A stretch of 64,000 nt of DNA from Labia minor (lineage: Eukaryota > Arthropoda > Insecta > Dermaptera > Spongiphoridae). This document shows positions 1 to 12,200 of the stretch, one piece after another. Made by a program: the position numbers and the translations under genes. Every line of letters starts with the position of its first letter. Position 1 is the stretch's first letter. The notes beneath the pieces are model-generated. The model saw only the letters and a list, made by a program, of their open reading frames with translations, had not been told where the DNA came from and did not search any database. The stretch is from contig OY720346.1 of assembly GCA_963082975.1 (NCBI GenBank), positions 36,297,787-36,361,786 on the forward strand. Direction: 5' to 3'.

Positions 1-110
1 CTTCTCGAATATTATTATCCTTCGATTAGAGATCTTAAGTATTTAAATATTTATACTTTTTCAAATTCTACATTTTGTATGTAAGTCGTATCCGTATCAT
101 AATTCTTGAA
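1..110 (-). mobile_element. LINE fragment (family A), cut by the window edge
   Basis: Read on the minus strand, this stretch encodes residues resembling QNVEFEKV and DNNIRE. They match the reverse-transcriptase C-terminal segment of the better preserved copy at 16113-16975 (QNVEFENVEKIKYLE, DNNIRKA). It is the first of at least five fragments of one non-LTR retrotransposon family in the window. It has no open frame of its own and continues beyond the left edge. Confidence 0.6.
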
Positions 111-758
111 TTTTTTTGTTTAATTACATTTCGGTTGATTTTTCCCCAATTTCTCTAATCATATGTCTCCTCTTCCAGTCCAATTCATTTACCTATCAAT
201 GTTGCATAAGGAATTTAAATTTCTTAATTTGGCTAGAACACTCCATTTTTTAAAATTTTAAATAGAGAGGGAGAGAGAGAGAGGTTCTAATTATATATAT
301 ATATATATATATCTGTTTCTATGACAGCAAAAAAGTAAACAAATTATAAACATACAAACACTCTCCTTTATATATATTTCTGGAAAATGGAACACTCGCA
401 GCTCAGCTCAGGAGTTACCTAAGATTCTAATTTTTTTTTTATTTTTCATCATTTGAGGTACCCTTCTCCTCAGAAAAATTTGGTTACCTTACTCCTTGTA
501 GTTTAGGCTCTGGAGTTTTTTGCGTACAGACGGACACTAGCGTATTAAATATATAGATAATGTATTTAATGAATATAATTGAAATTTTAGTTTTAATTGC
601 ACTTTTTTTTGGTTTTTATTTTTATTTATTTTTATTGGAATTATTACAAATAATAATAATATGCCGTTTAATACGTGAAAATAATAATAATAATAATAAT
701 TTATTAAATGAATATAATTGAAATTTTATTTTTTATTATTACATTTTTATTTTTATTT
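111..758. other. AT-rich stretch without recognised genes
   Basis: Low-complexity AT-rich DNA with an (AT)n run near 288-312 and AAT-type runs near 660-705. I see no coding signal or conserved motif. Confidence 0.6.
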
Positions 759-1316
759 TTTACCGACCGACGATAGTAAGGAAGGTATTGTTTTCACACC
801 AAATTTCACATGTGGAGATTTTTACATATCTCCACGAATCATGCACGTATAGAAGTGTACAGCTTGAACGGCTCAACGGATTTTGATGAAATTTGGTATA
901 TTTACTTAATGCATCAGTATGATGAATGAATCAACCCGGAAGTGGGAGTATTAGATAGGAAGGGAAGGGTTATTTGCACACCAAATTTCACATGAGGAGA
1001 TTTTTAACCTATCACCAAGAATCATGCACTTTGTATTGGTTTTATCCTCGAGAAAAATCATCTTTATTAGTTTTTTCTTAATTTAAAATTATATGACGTC
1101 ATCCTGTCACAGCCTGGTCTTACATATATATTATAAATAAAATAAAATTAAAAATTATTTTGTTATATCCATATCTGTTTTTTATTACATATATAATTAA
1201 AATTAATACATACATTAATAGATATAATTAAAATTATTTGAAATTGTTTCTGTAGCTGGAAAATAATTTACTTCAAACCGTCGGTCGGTTCGGACCTGGA
1301 CACAGGTCAACTTATT
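759..1316 (+). repeat. Dispersed repeat family R1, copy 1
   Basis: Starts with ACCGACCGACGATAGTAAGG and ends near GGTCAACTTATTT, like the fuller copies at 43155-43799 and, inverted, 33269-33945. Internal landmarks are shared: ACACCAAATTTCACATG occurs twice, followed by GATTTTGATGAAATTTGGTA. This copy lacks the GTCC/GTCT microsatellite of the other long copies. There is no coding capacity. The end-proximal ACCGACCGACG and CGTCGGTCGGT are inverted relative to each other. Confidence 0.75.
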
Positions 1317-1734
1317 TTGTTATTATAGGTATTTTCGTTAAATTTATGTTATATCACACTCGTTAATCAATTGATAATTTAAAATTGAACCATTTCTATC
1401 TCACCCTCCACCTCCATGTTTTTTTAAAAATATATTCATTTCCATAATAAACTTAAAAAAAAAATATTTTATTAACAATTACATTTTATAAAATGCATTT
1501 TATATAACTTTTTACTGATATATTAATTATATTTATAAATTTTATAAATTTTTCATTCAAATCTTAAAAGAATTAAATTTAAATATTGTTTCTATCGCGG
1601 TTCGATTTAAAATCTATATAAAAACACCATTATTTATAAAAAAAAATAATATTTATGTTTTTCTTTAATTAATATAATATTTATTTGTAATAAATTGCAA
1701 GAAAAGCTTTCTGTAAAATGTTCACCTCCGCTCG

Positions 1735-1870
1735 ACCCCGCCCGCCCCTCTCCTGTCTCCTACGCCTGCCCCACCTGCATGAGCCGGCCGATGCGCTGCT
1801 GCCTCGAACGCATTGAGTTCTCATTCCCCTTGCAGTGCAAGAAGCTCGCCGTCCAATTCACCGAAATCAT
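1735..1870 (+). other. GC-rich island with a short open frame, unrecognised
   Basis: About 135 bp of GC-rich sequence stands alone in very AT-rich DNA. The plus frame stays open to TGA at about 1875 and reads like protein (YACPTCMSRPMRCCLE, then FPLQCKKLAVQFTEIIP), with a CPTC pair. Composition and codon use resemble an exon or a transferred or retroposed fragment more than the surroundings. I do not recognise the family, and no flanking exons could be joined to it. Confidence 0.3.
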
Positions 1871-1875
1871 CCCTT

Positions 1876-4800
1876 GAATCATTCACTAATCAAGAATTAA
1901 TTGAAGATTTATTTATTTTATTAATTAAAACCAAGATTTTATTAGTAAACTTTCAAAAAAAAAACAAAACAATATTTCAATATTTTTCATTGAAAAATTA
2001 TATATGTATCTATATATATAATTATAAATTTTTAATCAAATTCTTTGATTTAAAATCAATTATAAGATATAATTTTCTTTAAATATATTTATTTAATATT
2101 TGTTTAAATTAAAATCATCTTTAAAATGTTAGAATTATTTTTAAATTTTCTTTAAAAATTTGTAATAACTATTAAATCTTTCGCTATTTATTTTTAAAAT
2201 TAATATAAAATATAAATTTAAAATATTTTATTTATTATTTCTAATCTCATTAATATATCGCTCTTCAGTGTGGAAATCAATTTCTTCGTGTTGAATCCAT
2301 GAATATAACACTGCAACATCAATCAATCAATCAGTTGGTAAATTACCATTCAATTTTAATCAAGTTAACATTTTTACTTACCAACATCTCATCCTCTTTA
2401 ATAATAATTTTATTCTACGATTCTCGTATTATTTTATTGGAGTTTCTATTAAAATACAAAACAAATTTTTGATAAATTGAATGAAAAATTTCTCAAATCA
2501 GTTTTATTTAATCTCAATTTATTCCAGTGGCTTTATCACAGACTTTGTTTCGAATAATTAAAATATTTTTTTTTAATTTGAAAATAAAAATTTTTAAATC
2601 TATTATAAATATTTAAATCGATTTATTTATTTTAACATTTGAAATATCATTGCAATTTTCAAAATTTAAATTTTATGAATATATTAAAGAACAACATTGC
2701 TTTCAATGTTTCAATATAAAATGATATTCAATTTGTAATCAATATAATAATAAAATTAATATCATATAAAAATAAAGTGAAATAGTATAAATAAGCCTTT
2801 ATCATTGATTGTCATTGATTGACACATGTGATTAGAATAACATTATCAAAAAAAAATATACAATAGTACTTTAAAGGGCATTTATATACCTATTCACACA
2901 CACACAGACACACACATATACTTAATAACATCATTAAAAAAAAACAATTCTCATAAAATGTCTTAAAATAAATAAATAAAACCAATTTAATAAATTAGAA
3001 TAGAAATATCCAAATGAAAAATGAATATTATTTTGTCAATTTATTATTATTATAATATAACCCTTTTGGAAAGTAAATTAAGGGTATTTCTATTATATGT
3101 CAATTACACAGAAGAATATCTTCATGAAATTAATAAGATAAATGTAATTTATTTCTACTGTGGCATCCCATAATCTTTTTAATATTTAAGAAAGAAGAGA
3201 TTTTTAGTTTTGTGGTGTTTTGTAGGACATTTTTTAATGACTATTCATTGAGTATAATAACATGTAAGTATTTCTATTAAAATCCACTCAAACACTTATG
3301 AATTTATTCATCCATTCATAAAATGGAGTGGCTCTAGGATAATTCTAGAATTTTAGTATTTTAATGTAATATTACTGAAAAAATAAACTAATATTTTTTT
3401 AAAACTTACACCTCTTCAATCATTATAATGTTATTTATTTTATTTTTATATCTATTATATTTTTCTTTTTCTTAAATGACATAACTAATCTTATTTAATT
3501 TCTTTTTTATCCAGTCGAGTAAGATGGAATATCAATACAAGTCTTCGAGTTTAATCTGCGAGTTATATCAAATTTTATTAACTTCGAGGTCAGTATTTAT
3601 TATTAATTTGATTTTTATTCAATTTATAATTATCTATTTTAAAATTTTATAATCTAATATGTTATTTTTTTTCTTCCATTTCATGATTCAATCTTCGTTC
3701 CTTCTACTGGATGTTGATTCAAATTCTTGATTATCTTCTCCATCTCTGATGATGATTAAATGACCTTCATACAGCTCACCAAATGTAAGTAATCATCGTT
3801 ATTTATTTATTTAACATGGCACTAATTCAAATAGGAATAAATTTTATTAATTTCAATTTCTAAATAAAATATTTCAAGTAAAATTTAACATACATAACAG
3901 TAATTATATTTGATTTATGATTGATTGATTTTCTTTATTTTGATAATATTAATTAGAAAATTATAGGGAAATATATTCTAGAACTTAGTGAGATTAGGGG
4001 GTTTCAGATTACACCTCTCAAGAATGAGTATCATTGATAAAGGAAGCAGAAGAGAGAAAGGTAATTAGAATTGCGTTACACTGGGGGGAGGGGGGCTAAT
4101 CATTGGAATATACTTATATTTTGTTGTTAGATTTTTTCAGGAGGTTGCTTCCTACTCTTCCATCGAAGGATGCTGGTTCTCATCCTACTAATCCATAGAT
4201 TAGTTTAGAATTATTAAATAGAAAAGTGTGGGTGGATAAAGCAAGTGCCATGCCAATATTATAAGAGAAGGGTTGTATTAATTGCTTGCCATGTCTGAAT
4301 TGTGCCTTTTTGTATTGCTGAGAATGTATTTGAGGTGGATCGAATGAACGAGCATTCGGGAAGGTAATTCAGCACAGTTCCAAAATGGGAATAGCCTGAA
4401 TAGGAACAAATTGTTGGATACCTTTTGAGCGTAGGATAGATTCGATTAGCATGGGTGATCCACTCCTAATAGTGGAGACCATGCATCTTCTTAGGTAGGC
4501 AGGTTTTATTTCAGGTTGCCCCGAATGTGGCGGTTTCATTTCGAAATCCAAAAAATCAAAGGCATTCTCAGCTGATTCAAAAAGGCGTACAGACCAAACG
4601 CCTTATTTTTTTAATATTTTTTTTTTAAGGCGAACTTTCTTTTTCATTACTTTTTCCAAATTCCGTAAGGAGAGGCTTGGAAGGGCTAATTTATGGGGAT
4701 AGGAGGAGGCCCTATTAAATATTCAATTGTTTTTTTATTTTATTATGAATTAAAAAAAAAATAATTGAATATCGTGATTATTTTCTTTAATTTTTTATTT

Positions 4801-5030
4801 TCTTTTTGAAATATTCAATATATAATTTAATAATTTTAAAGATTTTACTATTTAGGTAGAATCATTTATTAATTAGAATTAAAATTGTAAAATTATTGAA
4901 TTTAAAATGAAAATTCAAACACATAATATATTATATATATATAAATATTGTATTGTAATTTTATGTATATACATTTTACTTATAAGTAACCAATGTAACC
5001 ATGGTAACTTTTATCAAAATATTACTAATT
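1876..5030. other. Intergenic AT-rich DNA
   Basis: No gene or structured element could be supported. The part 4250-4620 is less AT-rich, with a 60-codon minus-strand frame (4369-4551) of no recognised family, and may be an old transposon fragment. A GGGGGG-rich spot lies near 4080-4098. Confidence 0.5.
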
Positions 5031-5039
5031 AAATTAATT

Positions 5040-5131
5040 TTGGATTTAACTACAATAAAACCTTCCCTGGGATGCCCACAACAATCCCTGAAAGTTTCAT
5101 CGCAATCGGACGGGTAGTTTTTGAGTTTTTG

Positions 5132-5163
<32 letters not shown>

Positions 5164-5185
5164 TGCCTTTTATATATATAGATTA
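5040..5185. repeat. Small repeat fragment with (AC)n tract
   Basis: Contains TTTCATCGCAATCGGACGG followed by TAGTTTTTGAGTTTTTG and a pure (AC)n run at about 5132-5158. This layout is typical of small non-coding transposon copies in arthropods. The family was not identified. Confidence 0.35.
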
Positions 5186-6224
5186 ATGGCAGTGATTTAT
5201 TTTTTTCTTTTTTCGAAATTTATACAAATATAAACACTTATATTTACATTAAACTAATATTTAATTTTCTTTTAAAATTATAAATTACTAACTATTGTTT
5301 TATTCATTAAGATAGATCTAAGTTTTAAATTACTGGAAAAGGAGGAGTGGCTATTAAAGAGCTCTCTATTTGGCGCCCTTCCCACTCTCTCGCTCTCTCC
5401 CTATTTCTCTTTTTTCACTTACCAACTAGTTTTCTCTTATAATATTCTTTTCTTTACTTTTAGTTATTTTTAGTTATTTTTATATGAATTGTTAATATAT
5501 TAGAATATTTTTAAACATTCTAATTTGAAAATATTATAAGAATACATTAAATTATGTTTGATAATTATTATTATTTATACTAAGGATTATTATTTATGAA
5601 TATTTCCATTAATTAATAATCAGATTTTGTTTTTTATTATAAAAAATATAAATTTTATTATTATATTAAATTAAAAAGTAGTTTCCTATTGGAAGAGTGG
5701 ATCGATTTATTATTTATTCTAATTTACATTAAAAACTTAATTTTTCATTTATTTTATTATTTGTTGTTATTATTATATAGTATGAATATCTTTAATATAT
5801 TTACATTAATAAAATAAAATAATTAAATGATTATTACAAATTTTCCTGCTTTTTGTGTCAAAGACGTTTTATAACATGAACTAAGATACAGGGTATCCTA
5901 TCAACTACGTTATGTCTGCTAGAATATATTTCAGTTATAATATATGAATTGAAATTGCATACAATAAAATAAATAAAATAAATCTAATTATTTTTATAGA
6001 TAGACCATAAAGAAGACTGAATGCTTAGATTATATGTATATACGATATCATGATAACAAATGAATAAATTTATATAATTCTTAAAATTTGATTAAAAATA
6101 ATCAAAAATACTGATCTTTTCATTATAATTATAATAATTTATTTGTAATTTTAATTAAATTGATTTATATTCATTAGTTGATTTTTCTTTTTACCTATTA
6201 TTTACCAATTTCTTTTTACAAATT
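5186..6224. other. Intergenic AT-rich DNA downstream of the UGT gene
   Basis: No coding signal or repeat structure seen. A pyrimidine-rich CTCTCGCTCTCTCCC spot lies near 5387-5402. Confidence 0.5.
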
Positions 6225-6230
6225 TTTATT
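6225..6230 (-). terminator. Polyadenylation signal of the UGT gene
   Basis: AATAAA on the minus strand, about 32 nt past the UGT stop codon (6262-6264). It is the first canonical signal after the stop. Confidence 0.5.
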
Positions 6231-6261
6231 ATATATTATAATGAATTTATATTCCCCTACT

Positions 6262-9200
6262 TTAATCTAATTTCTTAACATTTTCTTTTTGTTCTTTTTT
6301 ATTACATTTATGACAAAAGTAATTTTGGTAAAATTTAAACAATTTGTTTATAATTTTTTTAAATATTATTAGTATAACTATAGTTACTATTAATACAATT
6401 ACGATGATATCAAGTAAACTACGTTGGTACCAAGATAAATCGGCTGCACGACTACGTAAATTACGTGCCCCATTATGTCTTAAGACATATTCAAACCAAA
6501 ATACGGCACGATCTAACGGCGTTTGTGGATGATCCCGAAATTGATTTGATAATAATTTTGCATTTTTGGTATATTTAGGATTTTCTAGAACCTAAAAAAA
6601 ACAAAACAAAATCAAATTAAATTAATATTAAAAAACAAATATAAAAATAATAAATAATTGATTATAAGTATAAAAATATATTGGGATATAGCATCTGTTT
6701 TATTGAACAATTGTGCATCATACACAATACTTTTCAATTATTGTGAATTACTAATATTATTTTTTTTTTTAATTTAAAAATTAAATTTTTTTAATTCTAT
6801 AGAGATTTATAAGTTAATTTTTTATAAGTTAATTTGAACCTTGTCAAACATTTTTATTTAAAAATTTTTTCAATTATATAAAATAGAATATCAAATTAAA
6901 ATTTTCATTAATATGGTATTCATTTTAAAGTTTATAGAATTTTTTAGAATTCTATATTTGAACTACACTTTAATTTTTGTTTATTTCTATGTTTGGTTAT
7001 AATTTTAAATTTAACAAATACGAATTCTATAAATAATAAATTATTTTTAAATAAAATTAAATAATTAATAATCTTAAGTTGTATTACTTTGCTCAAAGGC
7101 CCAGAATTTAACTAGGGAATTCCGTTCAAAAAAATTAGTATATATATATATATATGTATATATATATTATAATAAATAATTTAAAATAATAAATAAAATT
7201 ATCTAACATATATATTTATATATGATTGAAATGGACTTATAGATCCCTATATCTTAAAAATTATTCGTTTCAAAAATTAAATTTATCCAATTCGTTTAAA
7301 TGAATAAAGATAACCATTAAAAAAAAGAAATTTCATTTCATTTTAGTACTTTTAATAGAATCAAAATAGCCTAGATATATCAATTAAACTTTTAAATTTT
7401 AAAAATTCTTATAATTAAAATTTTATTGGTAAATTCTCTAAATTTAAATTTGTTATACCTCTGTAAGTGCATTTGTAACAGCTGTTTCAGTGAGATCTTG
7501 AAAATTAATAGTAACGCCTAATCCACTTTTTTCAACTTTTTTCATGTTAACCATTTGATCAGCAAAAATTGGCACTCCAATCATTGGTTTTGCAAAATAG
7601 AGTGCCTCCTCGGTACTGTAAAGACCACCATGGGTTATAAACAATTTGACATTGGGATGAGCAAGGACATCATTCTGAGGCAGCCATTTATATAAAAAGA
7701 CATTCTTTGGTTGTCCAGGTAATGTATCCTCTTCCCATTTCCATATGACATTCTCTTTTAATTTTGCAAATGATTTTAATAAAGCGTCCCGTTTTTTTTC
7801 AGGCAATTCGGTACTTTTTAAATTCGAGCCCATACTAAAGACAATCACACCATTTGTGGATGCGTTAATAAATTGTTCGATATCTTTGGGTAATGGTTTC
7901 GGTGGTGATATATGCATGCCACCAGCCATGATGACATTTGGCACCAGGGCACGTGAATAACTTAATGTGATATCTGAATTAATGATTAATAACGAGACAC
8001 GAGATTCGAGCTCATGAATGGAGGGTGTATCGGCACCGAAATGTTGCCGCATCGTCTGCTCTTGGATTGGTATATGCCAAAGAAATCGGGACATTGTCCA
8101 GACGAGATGAGACCACGTGTTTGTCATTCGTTCATAGATGGTCATGTCATTATCATAGCCGAGGAACATATCGGGCATGGAGGCCGTCTCCGATGGGGTT
8201 CCCAGGACACCAAGCATAAAATTGGATCCATGAAACGGAGATATCTACAAAAAAAATCACAAATTATCTCTAATTATTTAAAAAGATATGTACCATAGAG
8301 AGAAAAGTTATTGAGCTAGGTTGAGCTAGGTTTGAAATAAGCAACTATTCTATTTTACTAAACATTCACAAAGTTTGTATATTATTTATTGACCGAGAGG
8401 GCAGAGGAACCTTTACCTTTTTAAAGCAAAAAAAAAAAATAAAAAATAAACTGTCAATCATTTAAAATTAAATAGATATTAAAAATATATTTTTTTTAAT
8501 TTTGGTTCGCATATTAATTAAAATAATTTCAATTTTTTAATAATAAAAACATCATAGCTGAGATTTTAAATGAAAACTCTAGTTTAATTTTAAAAGATTT
8601 TAATAAATGTTGAATTTAACCAGACTTAATATTTCAAAAGAAATACATTTTAATTGAAATTTGACCTTGGACCATTTGGGAAATTCCTTTTTCTATTCGG
8701 AAAAGATTCTTAAATTTCAAAAATAATTAAAGAAGTATCTCTCTATCTCTGTGACTCTACGGAACTCGAAAGTTCTTGACCGCAGCACTCACATTTCTCC
8801 AAGTGTCCCTATCCTGAGCCACACAACCATCCAAACCCTACCCTCTCCCATCTCTCTCACGACCCTTCCTACATTCTCCACCCACCGCGTCCTTGGTCTT
8901 CCAAGCGGCTGTTTCCCAGTCGGTTTCCCCACTGATATATTTTTCGCCATTTTTTCCTCTCTCATTCTAGCCACATGTCCTGTCCATAGCAGCCTTCTCT
9001 CTTTTATAACCCTAACTATCTCTGGAGATGCATTTCCTCGTTATGCAGTCTCCGCCATTCCCCGGTGACCCTATCTTTCTTTGGCTCATAAATGCTGTAA
9101 AGAATCCTATTCAAGAAGTATCATTTAGAAATAATTATAATAGAGATATTTAATTTTATTCTTTAAAATTAACAAATACACACAAACTTATAGAATGTGT

Positions 9201-12200
9201 GTGTGTGTAACGGATTAAAATTTTATATATAGTAATCAAAAATTATTTTTTATTTTCCCATTTTAATTAGCTATTCATCTTTTTCAAATAAAAATAGTTT
9301 AACTAATGAACAAAATGTTTTTGTAGAAAATTTTACTTTATTATTTCCGACAATTAAAGCACCCTTCCACCTTGCTTGGTCTAACTGCATTTACCTACTA
9401 ATAAAGTATAATTTGTAAGTGTAATGTGAATGAGTTTTGGTGATTTGTTACTAGCTATATTAATTTCTATCGCAAGTGTAAATAAGGGTTTAGGTTTAGA
9501 GAGTAAAGTATCGATATCATGAGAAATATCTGAAGATCACTATTTTTATTTATAATGTGTTAAATATACATATTTATTTATTACACAATTAAGAATTTAA
9601 AAATTTCCTCTGAATATCAAATGTAAATATCTTACACAATCGGTTGTTATTTGTTTTATCAAAATCTAATAACTCATAAACTCTATAAACCATTTTACAA
9701 CATCAAAGGTCAAATAGAAATTCAATACACATATGAACAAGCCCTAACAAGAATACTATTTAATTTATTTTAATTAAATATATACTTATATGCATATACT
9801 TTTTTATAAATTTATAAAATCTCTGATAATTTTTTGAATAATTTGAATGTAATAATAATAGTATTAATTATACTTACTTGGACAAGTAGAGAATTGAATT
9901 TATGTACAAATCCTAGATAACATTCACAAAAGAAACTGGTATGTAAAATGATATCAAATGTTTCATTAGAGTGGATTAATTGCTGAATAGCAGGTTCACG
10001 TAATGTTTGTTTACATGCCCTTTGACCGAAATCAAAAAAGAATTGGGATCTTTTAAAAATAGATATATCAGCATTCTCATACATATTTGGAAAAGCTAAA
10101 AAAAAATATTATTATAATTGTTATATAAAGATTTAATAAAATAAATATATTATTATAATTATAATATTATTGAAAATCAATCATGATATTATATCTGTGA
10201 CAATGTATAGTGATAGAAAAAAGTAAATTTTTAATTGTTCACTAAGTAGTTTAAATGATAAACTTCTGAATGCTCATTAATTTTTTCCATTGCCCTCCTA
10301 AGGGGCGTAGGTCCACGTTGTGTTCCACTGCGCTAGAGTGTTCACTCACACACCTTACACATGTACAGTGACGGAAAAATATAAACGCCAGGGGGCTCTT
10401 TTGTCGGGCAATCAACTGGTTGAGAACATGCATTGCCATTACCCGACAAAAGCACCTCCCTGGCGTTTATATTTTTCCGTCACTGTACATGTGTAAGGTG
10501 TGTGAGTGAACACTCTAGCGCAGTGGAACACAACGTGGACCTACGCCCCTCAGGAGGGCAATGGAAAAAATTAATGAGCAATCAGAAGTTTATCATTTAA
10601 ACTACTTAGTGAACAATTAAAAATTATGCATGTGTAACATGGAAGACATTTTAATTTTTTAGTAACTCTGGTGAGGCATAGAACACTGTCTTAATGTTGA
10701 TTGAATTTAGATAAAATTTTTATAAAAAGGATGGTAGTTAATAAACTTAGTTTTAATTAATTTTGAAGTTTTTTCAATTTTTTTTTAATATTTAATATTA
10801 TTTATACTTTTTTTCATATTTGATGATATCAATCATTAATAAAGATGATGATAGATAATATTATATATATATAAATATAAATATCGGACTATCTAACAGA
10901 AAAAAATAACTTTTTTTGAAGTGTTCATTTCTGATTTAATGATCTTGATTATCTTTAATAGCTTTTTTTTCATATTTTTAAAATATACGTCCAGAATATG
11001 GATACTCATTTTAAGTATTATTTTGTTTTAATTATACTTAAATATCGTTTAAATTCATATTATACTTCAACTTCAATCAATAGAATCAATAATATTATTT
11101 AAATTAATAGTAAATTAAAAAAAATAAATTATTGTTTTCCATATAAACTTAAAATTGAAAAACAAAAATTATTAAAACCCTACTAACCATAAAAATTTCA
11201 TTTAATCTTTCAATGTCTAACTAATTTTTATAATATAAAATGATAATAAGTATGGTATCATTCAAATTTGACATGATTAAATAATTATTCTAACCCAGAA
11301 TCTTTTGGCATGAGTAATTTCCTTCCATTACATAATCGAACTATTAACAAAGTCGAAATGTAAAAAATTAGACATTTTCTATTATTAATTTATATATAAA
11401 AAAAATAATAGTTTCTTTTTTCTGAATAAAAAAGCATGTCGAAAGTGGGTGACTATGTTGACCAATTTTCTTGCTATATCAAATATAAATTTTAAAAATG
11501 TGAAACAAACAAAACCCAAATTAATATTATATATATAAGTAATTTAAATTAATAATTTATATATAATTTTTTTATATTATTAAATTGATGATATATATTT
11601 TATATACAATGGAAGGAAAACACTCATTTAATAAATTATTATTAAAACATCTTTTAATATTTTTAATTCTCAAATTTCAATCTATAATGTCTTATTATCT
11701 ATTTTTTTATATTTATAATATTTTATTTTTTAAAAAGTTTTTTCTTAAATATTAATATACTATAAATAATTTATCCTCGTCTTATCACATGTACAATAAT
11801 AATTAATATAATATCAATATAATATCAATATAATAATAATATACATCTAACTCGTTTTTTACTCCCTAGATACGCTCCTGAAAAAACCGAGCAAAAAAAA
11901 TGTTCTACAATTTTTAAAAATAATATAAGATGGACATAATAAATATCTTCTCATTTTTGTATGAACATAAACCGACGGTCTTTGGATTTCACTGTTAAAA
12001 TTAAAATTAAAAATAATATTTTTTAATGTTTCGTGTTACAAAACGTTTTTGTAAAAAGAATAAAATGGAAAAAAAAGTTGAGTATATTATTATTATAATT
12101 ATTACTCTCTAATTTTAATTTAAAAATTTTACATTATTCATAATTTTTTTTTATTTTATTCATTATGGGATTTATTTAAAATCAAACTTACTTGGTGCTC

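Noticed and set aside
1590-1615. GGTTCGATTT as a tRNA B box
   Set aside because: No A box at the right distance and no cloverleaf pairing.
1813-2082. 89-codon frame running out of the GC-rich island
   Set aside because: Most of it is AT-rich low-complexity sequence (Ile/Lys/Phe/Tyr) expected by chance.
8014-8298. Plus-strand frames opposite the UGT exon
   Set aside because: Antisense shadows of a well-conserved coding exon.
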